A stretch of 64,000 bases of DNA from Ceriagrion tenellum (Eukaryota > Arthropoda > Insecta > Odonata > Coenagrionidae): the NCBI GenBank assembly GCA_963169105.1, contig OY720640.1:113818085-113882084 (forward strand), read 5' to 3'. Under the pieces are notes generated by a model. The model worked only from the letters and a program-made list of their open reading frames with translations, ran no database searches and had not been told where the DNA came from. Positions 1-11,672 of the stretch are shown piece after piece. Both the position numbers and the translations under genes were made by a program. Each line of letters starts with the position of its first letter. Within the stretch, counting starts at the first letter, position 1.

Positions 1-340
1 TAGGCGGTAAATTTTCCCCGGGTCCTGTGCCATCTAAACACGCCGGACGGCGGCTTCATTTTCCGCATGAGCATGAGTTAAGGGTCCGTGATTTTCCCCG
101 GCCGTCGCGGAGCAAGCGTTGATGCGGAAGCGTGTTTCTGTGTGATTGGCGCGGTTTCCCGCTCCAGCTGCTTTCCGGCAAAGGAGATTGGGGAGATGAA
201 AGTATTAAAGATGGTCAATGAAAAGCTCGACGATGACTTCTTCCAGCCATCGAATTGGCTGTTCAAAAGCTTTTTCCATTTCCGTGCCCTAGAATACAAG
301 TTTCACGAACTTGTAAGCATAATGGTAGAAAAGTTGATTG
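1..340. other. CpG-rich unassigned segment
   Basis: The first 300 bases are clearly richer in G+C and CpG than the AT-rich DNA that follows, with runs such as CCCCGGCCGTCGCGG near 97-111. Overlapping open frames exist on both strands, as expected of GC-rich sequence by chance, and none shows a domain I recognise. The segment touches the window edge, so it may be the tail of a larger feature outside, for example a 5' exon or promoter region. No function is assigned. Confidence 0.2.
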
Positions 341-1480
341 CTTGTATTTTTACTTCTTTGTTCTTCTTAGATCCGTGATTATTAAAGTTTTGTCGTTTAT
401 CCCTAAGTATATATGCACGTGACCTTTCGATGCTCTTACCACATGTTGATAATCACTGCATTTAGCCTTCAAAATGACGTTTCTTATTGGTCACGGAAGG
501 GAAAAATATGTTGTTTCCTAATTGCCAACTTATGTTGCATTGACTGAAGCAAGGTTTCCTTGTCACCCTCCTGCATCGCTGATTTCCTCCACTCAGGCTT
601 GAGGTGGCATGCAGGGTACTATATGAGTGTAGTTCATTTTTCAGTTTTATGGTTATGTGCGATCATAGTTCTTCTCCATCTGAAGAAATTTTAAGACAGC
701 GAACAAGGGCATAAGTGAATTCTAACATTTTTACCCAACAAGTAGTATAAGATCTTGGGCTTTTAACGCTATATGAACACTTTTCTATCCTTATGAATTT
801 TAAACATTCTTATATCATATGAACTTCTTTCGTAGATGAAATCCTCCATTTTGTAATAATTTGCAAAGCGGTATTCCATTTATCAAAGTTGTGATAATTA
901 AACAGTACAGCGTACAACAGACTGTGAACCAATGTTTTAGCATTCATATCCGGTCGACTCTCTGCGTCTTAAAGTCTTCACATACCTATTTTTAATAGAG
1001 GGAATGAATACATTTTGTAATACCATTGCCCACATAACGTAAATTTACTGATTTTGACCGTAGGATAGTAGTTATACTTAATGCCTTTTCGTAAATCTGG
1101 GTTATCGCAATTTTTCATTTTATTGTGAAATTTGAGCTCTTCTTACTTACATTTCTTTTTCACATTTCCCAATAATTGAGTTAGTGTTGCAACGTCATTG
1201 GTTGTCAGGTTGATTTTTTATCCATGAGTGGTACTGATGAATAAATCTGGGGAGAATTTTTACGATTCGCCAAAGAGCAACAAAAATGCAGCGGGCTAAG
1301 TGGATAGTGCCCCTTCTTCCAGATAAGCGTTTCGGTTACATGGTCTTTGATCTTAGATCATGTTACAGTCTGACTATGTAGACTGATTTTTAGTGGTATT
1401 TTCGGATTCGTATCCACTACGACGTATAGTGCTCACTCTTTGTACCCCTTCATTCTTTACTCTCGTTCTTTTACTTCTAG
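341..1480. other. AT-rich sequence, nothing recognised
   Basis: AT-rich sequence without open frames of note, repeats or RNA genes that I can identify. The last 40 bases are a pyrimidine-rich tract ending in TTCTAG, which matters only as a possible splice acceptor for the next entry. Confidence 0.4.
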
Positions 1481-1672
1481 GGCTGCAGTCTGGGGATTTT
1501 ATTTGGCGGGGGAAACTCTGCGGTGTTCACGCTAGCTATGGGGCACTTGTATCGGTCCCACGGCCGGCCGCATTGTCAAAGAATCTTCTTGCCTTCTTCG
1601 GCAAGTGGACATCGAGGGGTTCCAACTTCCCATTCCGGTTGATCACTGAGACAGGGTCAAAAGGAACAAAAG
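1481..1672 (+). other. candidate internal protein-coding exon
   Basis: Seen: a pyrimidine-rich tract (about 1438-1480) ends in TACTTCTAG directly before 1481, and AAAAG|GTATTT at 1672/1673 reads as a splice donor. The 192 bases between are distinctly GC-richer than both flanks. Of three plus-strand frames, only the one starting after two bases (1483) is open throughout; the other two contain stops. The open frame gives about 63 residues, including SVPRPAALSKNLLAFFGKW. Length and phase are symmetric: two bases in front, one behind, 192 = 3 x 64. Inference: this could be an internal exon of a host gene whose other exons lie outside the recognisable sequence. I recognise no domain, and a chance match to splice consensus is quite possible. 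Confidence 0.28.
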
Positions 1673-3526
1673 GTATTTAATGGTTATAATTTGTCACTAT
1701 ATTAAATTACTATCACCACCCATCCAGGACCACATGAATTGCATATCTATTTCATTTATCTCGGTCAACTTGAGAGGTAATTTTTGAGAGAAATATTGTG
1801 GAGGACAATGAGGACTAAGATATCGATGGAAAATTTTGGTGTTTTTTAATCTCAATTAGCGGCTTTCAATGTAAATATTGTACATATTTGTATTAGTGGG
1901 ATATAAATCCAATCCAATAATAAGTACTCGCCGTAGAGAGAAAAACCAGAGTTTTACATTTCCTGGAGTCCTGCGCATCATCATTAGCAACAAGTTAATG
2001 AGCACAAGCATATTACATGGAGCCAGTCCGTCAATCAAAGAATTTTTCCGGCCATAAGGACACCATTGCACGTAGGATTTCATTAAAGGGACTATATGTT
2101 TCGGTGAAACCTCTATATTCGGACAACTCTGACATGCGGAAACCTCCAACTAACGAACAGTATTCGTATCCCGGACTGAGTTTTGTGAAACTCTGCATTG
2201 ACAGACTCACGTTTTTTCGGACACGCCCACACGGACACACTAACTTAAAGGATTCAGACGCATTTTAGAAATTTTTTTTCCCAGATGGATATCTATTAGA
2301 TAAGTATCTCCAGAGGGTTTCGAGTGTTTCCAGATTAATGGCCCTGGATTGAACTTGTAAATATTTTAATTAACATGTCTGTTTTATTTATAAATATATG
2401 AAAAATATTGTCTTTTGTCGTTAATTTCCTTTTGATATTGTTTTATCACCATAATACATAATACGAGATTAAGAGATACGTATCGTCGTGATGGTTTAAC
2501 CTCTGACCTACGTGTACCTCTTGCATACAAATGCATGTATGAGGATGACTGCTGCTCGTAAGTAAGCAGTTTTTCTGTATTTAAACAACATTTTCAGCTC
2601 AAGAAACTCAATTTGAGAGAACTAATTCATTAACTAAAATTGCTATCACAACAAATGCTCATCTTATGATGAGGATCGAAATATATGATATTATTATCAA
2701 TGCAAATTATTGCGAACCACTCCTCTTGTAACATTGAATAACTTATAGAACTTTGCAAATTAGGACGTGTTTGTCACTATTTCAAGGATTGAAAACTATT
2801 CACCAGGTTTCTAAATTTGTATATCTATTTCGGAAAGATACATTATTATTAGAAGAGTGATTACTGCGCATAGATTAGCAATTGCAGAAGTTCTTCCTAT
2901 TTCTCTGCCATTAGAAAACTTTCATTCAATTTTTGACAGTTGAAATGTTAAACTCTGTGTCAGTTATCGGTGGCAAATGCGTAAAAACTAGTATAAAATG
3001 AAATGCACTTGACCAAGTATCGAATCATGAACCAATAGCTAGCCAGAAGAGTGTTAAATTACCTCTTTCAGTCAATTAAAACGTTGAAGAATAAAAAAAT
3101 TAACAAATGCTGTATACATATACTATCAGGTAAATGAGATAACCAATCAATGTTGTTTGCCGTGATAAAAGTAGTGTGAAGCGGAAGACTCCGCCAATTT
3201 ATCGTCGGTAATACGCCAAACTTTACGCAAATTTGCTGGAAGTGAAGCATAATGGGCATGATATTTCACGTAAAATTTATTCAGGAATGTAACTTCGTTA
3301 CGCAAAAGATTACTCTCATGGAAGGTTAGATCATGACCAATCTACATTGAATTTCCTCTCCTCTCTCAGTATTAATAGCAAGAGCGTTGCTTAAGCTTAT
3401 AGGTGATATCGCGATATCATTGGATACCCATATCATTTTTCCAAATCAGTGAATTATGCTTAGGAAATATAATGCTTGTTTTATTACTTTATCATTTTAT
3501 TGTAGGAGTCCCTAGAGTGATACAAT
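1673..3526. other. AT-rich sequence, nothing recognised
   Basis: No gene or repeat family recognised. Short open frames at 1856-2268 overlap each other on opposite strands and look like chance. The area around 2361-2480 is particularly AT-rich. Confidence 0.4.
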
Positions 3527-3644
3527 ACATGTCACCATTTCATCTCCCAAAAACTTACATCTTAACACGGCTGATGACCTAACACCCCCTGCCACATACC
3601 CATGCGGCGGCTCGCAGGTTATATTGTAGATATTGATGTAGATT
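3527..3644 (+). repeat. LINE-A 3' end (UTR and tail)
   Basis: This is the plus-strand 3' end of the LINE family called LINE-A here. It carries the conserved block CACCCCCTGCCACAT...GCGGCTCGCAGG and closes with the short tandem tail TGTAGATATTGATGTAGATT. The same block, mostly in reverse complement, occurs at 4305, 29325, 41211, 42774, 42965 and 56179. The upstream motif 'catttcatctcccaaaa' matches the others in reverse complement. A 3' UTR fragment ending in short tandem repeats is what 5'-truncated non-LTR retrotransposons of CR1/L2/I/Jockey type leave behind. The clade is not certain. Confidence 0.65.
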
Positions 3645-4304
3645 ACAATTGTTGCCCGATATTTGAACGGCGCATGTAAAAATAAAACTTTCATCTCCCT
3701 TGAAACGTTGTTTTTTACGAGACTCAGCACATGTACAGCGCTATTTTCACTCATTCTACTTGACACATGCTCCTTCCCGAAAAGTAGTTTTCATCTGCTA
3801 TTAACATCACCTTACAACCTCCTCTGCTAGAAACAACCTTTGCCATTTGTTCTCCTCCGCCACCTCAACCACCTCCATTTGAGAACTCCGACTGACTCGA
3901 AGTAAAACTCCCGCAAACCTAAACCAAACATCCTTCTCTCTCCCCGGCTGCCCTTTCCGTTCCTTTAACGAAAACAAAGCCAACTTCCCAAGGGGGCATT
4001 CGTTTTCCTCCTCTCACAACTCGTTCCTTCAACAAACTTCCACGCTCATTCTTCTTTCTCCCTTAAGCACACTTTCCCTCCACGAGTTCATCCCTCTTCC
4101 ACTTCCCGGACTCATCCTCGTGCCTGAAGACGCCGCCAATGAGCCATCTTTCTTCTCTCTCTCAGGATACGACCCTAGGGTCAGCATTCATTACTCTCAG
4201 CGCGAGAAATACAAGTCCAGGGAGCTGAGAATCCATCTATTCTCCATTCTTCATCCACTCATTGCTTCCTTAACACTTTCCTTTCGTCTGAACCACTACT
4301 TCAA
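3645..4304. other. pyrimidine-rich unassigned sequence
   Basis: A long C/T-rich stretch (about 3770-4290) without a convincing open frame. The segment at 4118-4146 (CCTGAAGACGCCGCCAATGAG) resembles the 'TGA-GA-G' signature often seen near the 3' end of Penelope-like or other retroelements, but this alone does not identify an element. Confidence 0.25.
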
Positions 4305-4993
4305 CTACATCTACATCTACATAATATCCCTTGAGCCGACGCATAGGCATGTGACAGGGGGTGTTAGGTCACCAGCAGTGTAAAGGTGCAGGTTTTTTTG
4401 GAGATGAAATGGTGACATTAATTATGGGAGTGTATTTAGTGAGCTTAATATTTATTGTGATCGCTAATTGTTCGCGGAAAGAACGAGTTCTTGTACCTAT
4501 CTGTCCATCAGTGTATCTCTCTTACTTTATCGCGTCTATTAGACCTAGAGATGTAGTGAGGAGTCATGATATTATTCTGTGTCGCTCTGAAATATATCAG
4601 ATCTAAACTTATCAAGCAACCTAAGCCTAGCATGTAGCCTCCAGTGTCTCCAGGGGCTCCCACCTTAATCCCTCTGAAAGTTATTAGACACTAAATGTAC
4701 GCTCGTAGCAGTTTTTAACGAAGCGCGCTGCTTTCCTTTGTATTTTTATTAATTTTTTTGGTTAAATCTATTTGACCAGGGTCAAAAATGCTCGCAGCGT
4801 ATTCGAGGTGTGGCCTAACCAGAGCAAAGTAGCATCTCTCTTTGTCTTTTTCATCCGAGGACCTTCCTATTATTCGTTTAAGAAAACCATGTTTCTTTAA
4901 TGCTGCGCCACATATATTTTGTATGGGTAATCCCCACGATATATCAGATGTTAAGGTAATTCCAAGCATCCAGTTTTGCCTTGATCCTCGGGT
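4305..4993 (-). mobile_element. LINE-A fragment, 3' part
   Basis: Minus-strand 5'-truncated non-LTR retrotransposon, the most complete LINE-A copy here. In plus orientation it starts with the tail ACTACATCTACATCTACAT at 4305, continues through the conserved 3' UTR (GTGACAGGGGGTGTTAGG near 4351) and ends in the C-terminal part of the reverse transcriptase (4715-4993). It therefore ties the dispersed 3' UTR repeats of this window to a LINE. It is cut on its 5' side by the MITE at 4993-5267. The LINE reading frame does not visibly resume beyond that MITE. Confidence 0.7.
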
Positions 4994-4995
4994 AT
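4715..4995 (-). pseudogene. LINE-A reverse transcriptase, C-terminal fragment
   Basis: An open stretch of about 90 codons encodes the C-terminal end of a non-LTR reverse transcriptase. Diagnostic motifs in order are LGITLTSDISW, then KKHGFLKRI, then CYFALVRPHLEYAASIFDPG. These match the post-catalytic region of CR1/Jockey-like LINEs, where LGV-L---L-W and LVRP-LEYAS--WDP are conserved. The catalytic YADD-containing palm is absent. The apparent first residues (before LGI) come from the MITE inserted at 4993 and are not LINE sequence. A related fragment on the other strand lies at 59001-59330. Confidence 0.75.
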
Positions 4996-5267
4996 TCACT
5001 ACGTTTACCAATCGAACTCAGATCAATTTGGCCGGTTCAGCTCGGTATGTTAAACACTACGGGCTAGTGGGATCGATATGAGAAGCGGGCAAACCCGGCC
5101 CGCTTTCTCTGCCATCCTGAGATTTCATATCGATACGAAACGATTCAAATCGATAATTCAATCGATTTCGTATTGGTAAACCAGGTAATCCGTGTCGGCT
5201 GGCTTAGAAGTTTTAGATCGGTCCGAGTTCATATCGATCTCAGTTTGATTGGTAAACGTAGTGAATA
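4993..5267. mobile_element. MITE with ~33-bp terminal inverted repeats
   Basis: Seen: TATTCACTACGTTTACCAAT at 4993 is mirrored by ATTGGTAAACGTAGTGAATA ending at 5267, and the match extends inward with a few mismatches (about 33 bp: ...CGAACTCAGATC against ...CAAACTGAGATC). The 275-bp interior has no open frame but several ATCGAT/ATCGATAT motifs. Both features fit a non-autonomous DNA transposon. No clear target-site duplication is visible, so I do not assign a superfamily. It sits at the 5' edge of the LINE-A fragment. Confidence 0.7.
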
Positions 5268-5773
5268 TTCTTGGTGAGGTTAGGTTAGAATACCAACTAG
5301 GTCCATCCTCAACGATGGATAAAATGTGAATGAATCAAGCTTAAAAAACTACTCACGGCAACTCACCTCGTTTCCATGCCCTGTATGTTTTTTATCTGAA
5401 TGACATATATTGTTTTACTCCTATTTATTAATTGAATCTCTAAAACTAACCTATGGAAACAACTAGATTGAGAAAACAACTAGAAAGAATGCACGTTGAA
5501 GATAGAAAGCTAAAAAAAAAATTTGGAAAAACAGAATGAGAGGCAGACGTTCTAAGGGACGTCAACGAAAGATATGGAAAGAGAAGGACTAAATAAGGTA
5601 GTTACAGGCTTAAAGCCTAAAAAATGCAGTAAGAAAAATTTCGTAGCCTCGATTTTCCAAAAATTCATTTATGCATAAATTTATTTCTAAATACATATTT
5701 GAACAGTATCTGTACATAAGCAACATTTATTTAAGTAGAAAATTATATCATTCCTATGATAGTAAATATTTCA
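5268..5773. other. AT-rich sequence, nothing recognised
   Basis: No gene or repeat recognised. GGTTAGGTTAG at about 5278 is two units of the insect telomere motif, too short to mean anything. Confidence 0.4.
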
Positions 5774-6035
5774 TCACCTCGTACCACACACCCAAGTTGT
5801 GGCTTGCACGGTACTTCGTAGATGTCGATATATCTTAACTAGTATACTGCAGGTTCGCATATTCGCCTCCGTATCACTATTCGAGTTTCTGGTGTGACCG
5901 TTTATTGCTGCCCTGATTGCTTTTTGGTCTGTACCAAGCAGCCGCGGGGACCCTGCTAGGTTTATACTAGGACTAGGACGAGTGATTCCACAACCAGTGC
6001 CACACAACCTTGTGGGGGCTGGCATGCTACAACGT
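5774..6035. repeat. dispersed repeat, third copy (shared with 59.6-60.6 kb)
   Basis: Blocks such as 'gctgccctgattgctttttggtctgtacc' and 'agtgccacacaacc' followed by a (T/G)GGTGGC-like block and 'caacgtagatg' align in the same order with the two copies at 59603-60120 and 60153-60646. The copy is strongly diverged and no protein is encoded. The repeat class is unknown. Confidence 0.4.
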
Positions 6036-6770
6036 AGATGTAGTGGTGTTTACGTTGTTGCTGGGTCTTGATTCTTAAAGTATGCAGGGAGATATTTATT
6101 AATGATTGAAATATTTATATACCTGAATTTGAAACGCTCATACACAAAATTTGGTGTATCGTTTGAGCCTTGTTTCTATGTGCCCCTCCCTTCAGCCGTA
6201 CATTCCTTGTTGTAATGTCGAACCACATTCATCGATTTCTTACCCCTTCATGTAGCGATTTCCTCATTGCATTTGCAGTAGAAAGCAAGTTCCTAACGGA
6301 AGTCCGCAGTACATCCCATCTCGCCCCAATAATCCCCTGTCTTCCATCAACAAAACCTCAGAACCAGCCAAAAAATAAACATTGCAACAGCTGGGAATGC
6401 TACAACTTTTTCAAAGCGATTAAAATAATTAAAAAAATTCAAAAACATATTTCCGAAAGGGCCAAATGTTACACTATAGTTATAACAATGGGAGCCATAC
6501 TGTTTACTCTTTAAACGAAAATTAGCCTTTTAATTACCAAAGGAAAAGTTGTCAATCGTGTAGTCTAGGTGATAACGAGTGAATTTGATGCATTACCTTA
6601 TTTTAAATGATAAACCAGTAGATACATTTGAAGTCGTCAGACAAAAATGGGTATTAATGGGTCTTAAAAAATATAGGATTGCTATTTCACTTATGTTTTT
6701 GTTTAACTAGCTAGCCGTTCGTCGTTGCCAGACCCATCCACGGTTCAACTCCCGATTTCACCTTTAACAC
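6036..6770. other. unassigned sequence
   Basis: A 114-codon open frame (6170-6514) gives a low-complexity, serine- and isoleucine-rich translation without a recognisable domain; I treat it as chance. Otherwise AT-rich sequence without recognised features. Confidence 0.35.
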
Positions 6771-7215
6771 GACCCCTCTTCATACTCACCCACTCAATGG
6801 CGAAACACGTGAAGCAGGAAGTAGGGTACCGTAGAGAAATGCAAGGCGAACACGTTTCGGTGCGCGCACCCGCCATGTTGGTGTGTGGCGCGTTGGAGTG
6901 GACGGATATGGGACCAGGAGTATGTGCCACGGGGTAATGCACGGGGCGGCGCGCCCCTGTTCTCCCCCCACCCCACCTCACTCTCCTCGGAGCAGCGAGT
7001 GAGAATTTAGTGCGACAGGTCAGGTAGGACCGGTAACACGTCCGTGATTTTCGTAGGTTATGGGCCGTGAAGGACCAACGACCTGCTCGACGATCTCCTT
7101 GCTTCCAGCTCATAGTTCCGACACCATGAGACAACTCCGTCCGGGGACTGGGGAACCAAACTGCTATATTGCTTACAAGGAACACTCATAGTGGCAACTA
7201 TAATGCTGGTAGTAC
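6771..7215. other. CpG-rich island-like segment
   Basis: G+C and CpG rise sharply here (for example GGGGCGGCGCGCCCC at about 6943-6957). Open frames run on both strands simultaneously, as expected from base composition. On the plus strand a 44-codon frame begins with ATG at 7060 and ends at a TAG at about 7190, just after the island. The segment could be a promoter/5' UTR of a gene, but no TATA box, coding domain or repeat is recognised, so this is composition evidence only. Confidence 0.25.
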
Positions 7216-10200
7216 CTGAGGAGACATTTTGATCCCTTTTTATTTTATAATGATCCATTACTTCTGACTGAATCGTCCCAGCTCTTGCATACTTCTTGGA
7301 TTTTATTTCTTTTATCAGGAAAATATAATATCAAAATAAGAACCACATGGCAAAAATAATATTTTGTGTGCAATACTGTCTACCTGCTAGTGCGAGAGAG
7401 GTCGTATGGAATTGAAATATTATCGATCAGGTAAACGCTCTAATGTGACTAAATTTATATTTTTATGATTTTATTTTGGCTAGGCTGTTGGTGAGATAAA
7501 ATAAGATTGCACGAATTATATCAACTTTTATTTAGAGAAGGTTTGTATCTTATCGTGAATTTAATAAAATAATAGGATGTAAAAAACTACTTAATCTGCT
7601 AAGTGGCATTAACTCCAGAAAGTATATTCCTGAAATTCTTTAAGTATTGAATATTAACAAGGGCAACAAATGGACAGCTGACGTCGCTACAGCTTTTGAT
7701 AAATAGGAACTTTTAGCATCATAGATTCAACTAAGTAGCATAAGTGGCGTATTTTTCGAGATTTTTAAGAATCGAGGAGGTGAAAATGATTAAAGGCTCG
7801 CGAAAATTGGGAGCTTCAAATGTCTACTTTAATCTGGACACGATTATATCTTCAGAGGGGGTCAATTTCTTTAGCGGATAAATTATAACTAGGCCTATCT
7901 AGTAGGGATAAATCTTTTAAAAACAATTTAAAGGAAACAACGTGAAAGAAAAAATTCGATCAACTCACTGAAATTTCTATAACACTTACTATCTATACAT
8001 TTTACCGAGAAACCTCGAGTATTTGTACATTTAAAGATAATTAGAGAGCAGGGGCTTCTTTCTATCTATAATTTCCAAGCCTTTATCAGACAATGAGTAG
8101 CAAATTTACTGTGCTAATTAAAAAAGTTTATACCTTAAGGTGCTCTCCACCTCATTTTGATTTCTACTAGTCAAATACCGTTACTGGTTTTAGATTAATT
8201 TAGAATAAGTAACAATCATCTACGGAACAGAATTGAGAAACGATATCCGATGGGATGGATGAGCATGGGAGAGTGACGAGTAGGAAAGCATAGCGATATG
8301 AAGGGAGAAATAAAATACGCTGAGTTCTATGAGTTATTCGTAATTTATATAAACTTAAAACACTTAATTGTGGGTTGATACCTCATAGGAAGTTGAATAA
8401 AGATCTGATTCTACATTACTATCAATCAACAAAATTTATGAAGCAGAAGTGTGTCGGAAATCTAAATACGCATTATTGGCTATGGATTTGAAGGAATAGT
8501 ATGAAGCAAAAGAATAGTAGGTAATGGGAATAAATATTCATAACTGGAAACAACCAAATTTAGCCAATCTTTAACATCTCTTTGGGACTTTGTGGGAGTT
8601 GGGACTTTTCTCTGATTTTGTTGGAAAAGCAAACATTTCTTATCAACAAATGATCTGAGCAAATTTTCCTAAGTCAAATTATTAAATTTTCATAAAACAT
8701 GGCCATCCTTTCCAAAAATAATTTGGGAGCTTCCCTGATAGGGTTTTTAAATTATAATATCGCCTTTTCATTTTACTCAGTACGGCTGTAGCGTTGATTT
8801 TTATGCCTGAAAATTTCCATATTAACTTCGGAATTTTACGAAATGTACGCTTTATTATAAAAATATGAATTACAATAAGACAATCCCAGTTAATTCCGTC
8901 CGTCAGTTTGGCATCATAGCAATTATATATTGGTGGAATTTTCCTAAGCATTGTTTTACGATTTGGATACCTAACAAGAGTCTTCCATGAGGTGAAGCCT
9001 TCTGTCGTCAAGTTTAAAAATATGGACCCATTATACGCAGCTGCGGTTTCTCCTTGGTATCCTTTTACTACAGTGTACGTGGCGAACACAAAAACCCGGC
9101 AGCACAAGAGTGATCAAAATTGAAACAGAGCGGTGAATCCTTTGAATCTCTCACTGATTCACGAAAATTACTCGCCCGGCCGTGGCTAACGACGGGGCGA
9201 AGCGAAACAGACGACTTGAGTGCTCTAAAATTTAACTTCAAACACCCCCGAGGAAGATAAAAGGAAATAAAAACAGGCTCGGTAAAAAGGTTGCATTGTG
9301 GAGAAGTGCTGTTTCTACGCGATGTCCCCAACACATCGCAACTCATCGACCAGACAAGAGTAAAGGAATGCATTGAGACGGATGGAGAAAGAGAGAGATC
9401 TTTCCATTGTCGTCCGAAATTGCACTCTTTGTTCTCTTCGGCGAAAGTGACGCTACCGAATGCGAATCCCTTCCTCTAGGATGTCTCTCTTTTTTTACTC
9501 TCCCTCTTCCTGAAAGCATTCCGAGGAAGGATACTGTCTTTTTCCAAATCTCTAGGTGAAATAGGAAAGGTTTTTTTTAGCTTGTAACCTAAATACGGCG
9601 GAGATCAGATGACAATTTGGCCCACGATGGTCGCGCCTGATATTTTAAGGGAAACAGTTTACATCCCTCTTGCATATCAGAATTTTTTCTTCTAACGATG
9701 AGTAACATGTCAAGTTTTTTTGTAAAATATTTCCAGATAGAATCCGTCATTATTCTAGCCTGCTTGCTTTAAGATTTCCATCTGGTATGGGATAAAGTTA
9801 CGTGACGCTTCGTGATACAACGACTATGTTTTTGGCCCATTTACTTAAATACGGATCCATTATCCATTAACTTTTGCTAAACTTAATTGCTTCTGGTATC
9901 CTGTTCGCTAATGTACTATGAGATTCTTTTTTTATATTGATTATAAACGTCATGAAAAGAACGTTGAAGAGAATTATTGAGATGATTGAGTGAGATAACT
10001 GAAGAAAATTTTCTTCACTGACTTTTAGTCAGAGATTCTAGCTGCATTCTCACATTTTTCAAAAGGACATTGGTTGCTGCAGTTTATTTTTTTAAAGAAG
10101 CTTTTATCTTATACTGATACAGGTAGATTCAATTGGAATACATCTCCCCCATATGGCCCCTGGAGAAGTTTTAACTCAAGGTTCTCCTAAATGACATGGG

Positions 10201-10320
10201 AAAGTTTTAAAAATTGAGAGATATTTCTGTAAGTACTTGTATTAGATGTGCACCTCTAATATGTAGTTACAAGTTTGACGAAACTTTTAACTAATCTTAA
10301 TGATATGTGAGAATTTGATG
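7216..10320. other. AT-rich sequence, nothing recognised
   Basis: No gene or repeat family recognised. A 141-codon minus-strand frame at 8682-9107 has no domain and ordinary AT-rich composition. The portion 9110-9480 is somewhat GC-richer, with short frames on both strands and no recognisable motif. Confidence 0.35.
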
Positions 10321-10412
10321 TTTGTATGCATCATATATTTGTGTTGAGTATGAGCATGTTATTTGTGTTGAGTATGAGTATGAGCATCGTATATTTGTGT
10401 TGAGCATGAATA
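10321..10412. repeat. short imperfect tandem repeat
   Basis: The motif TTTGTGTTGAG followed by (C/T)ATGA and a GCAT(C/G) block occurs three times in about 90 bases (near 10338, 10363 and 10395). It is a local imperfect repeat of roughly 25-33 bp with no coding content. Confidence 0.55.
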
Positions 10413-11394
10413 ATGCGGAGAAACATAACTAATACGATTGGTTAGGTGAAGGGATCCGATTTGTATGACGAATCAAGTAGAGATTTGTCAACCTGGGTTT
10501 CAATCGTGGGAAAGTTTCAAGAGGAGTCTCCATTCCGGTATTTGACTGCTCTGCTGAGAGTATTTTATGACATCACTTCGTCCATTGGATGGTTTTTGGT
10601 TTCACGGTGGATCCTCTTACACTCATTGTGAATCTAAAGTTAATTGAGATGCCTGGTTTCTCTTCATCTGTACTTTATTTCTCATGCCATCCAACCCGCT
10701 GTCGATCGTTGGCCGGGCATGTTAATTATGATATTTGTGGTCATTATTTTGATATTTTTTTAGAGATTCAAGCTCAAATGACAACTGCATTTCATAAGTA
10801 GCTTGTTGTAAAGCTATATCTGAATGCTGAAATCCAATAAGTAAAAGTAAGAGAATTTTTATAAGGATATTCCAAATGTAAGCGTATGATGGTATTTCTA
10901 CAATGAAGCAATTTTTAAGCAAAGAAGTACCTGATAACCTGCTTCAAGGTACTCATTGATGCATTCTATTGATGAAAATAAACTACCGGCGATTTTGGTG
11001 TATTCGCGGAATTTTGGAACCAGAGGACAACAGTTGGTAGATAAGGGATATGAGTCCAATTCAGTTGATGACTCTAATTTAAATAGCTTACACACAAAGG
11101 CCTTGCTATGGTCAATATGATGATGCAAATGTCACATACGTTGCCTAAATTTATTTTAATATCCAATAGCACACTAGGCAAATTATATTAACTACTTGTG
11201 TCCCTTATTTTAAGGACTGAGGAACCATATTTCCAATTTGTCTCGTTAAAATGAATGTAAGAAGGTTTATGGGGCATGAGAAAGAAATTACAAATATGGA
11301 TTTCATTGAACTTTACCTAATTTTTATTGTCTCTTCCCATTTATCTTTTACGATTTTGGCGAGTTTTCTCATGCGCTGAAAGCAGAAATTGTTG
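10413..11394. other. AT-rich sequence, nothing recognised
   Basis: Short open frames on both strands, none with a domain. No repeats recognised. Confidence 0.35.
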
Positions 11395-11672
11395 CACCTA
11401 TCAGTTCGGTAATGTATCTCTCTTATTTCATCGCTTCCGTTGCTCCAAAAGATAAAGTGCGGATGTTGTCTGTGTCACTTTGAAAGACATACTTTAATTA
11501 CCTAAAGAAATATAAGAAAGGCGTGCAGCCTCCGAAACTTTAGTGGCTCCCAACCTAAACGCTCTCAGCTTTGAAGAATTATATGCTCGCTTGTTGCAAT
11601 TGTTTACGTGGTGCGCAGATTTCTCTTGTATTTCATTTGTTTTTCGGGTTAAATCATTTTATCCGGGGTTTT
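11395..11672 (-). repeat. LINE-A 3' UTR fragment, tail missing
   Basis: In plus orientation it carries the inner LINE-A UTR blocks 'tgtatctctcttatttcatcg', 'gcgtgcagcctccga', 'ggctcccaacctaa' and '...gggttaaatcattttatcc'. These match 4510-4770 and 43160-43350 in the same order. The part next to the tail (GGCAGGGGG block and ACATCTACAT) is absent. It is an internal piece of a LINE-A copy on the minus strand. Confidence 0.6.

Noticed and set aside
5276..5288. Telomere-like GGTTAGGTTAG
   Set aside because: Only two units of TTAGG; expected by chance in 64 kb.
6745..7185. 146-codon minus-strand open frame
   Set aside because: It lies in a CpG-rich block where all frames stay open by composition; no domain, and shorter frames overlap it in other phases.
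8682..9107. 141-codon minus-strand open frame
   Set aside because: No recognisable domain, AT-rich composition like the flanks, no splice or start context that stands out.
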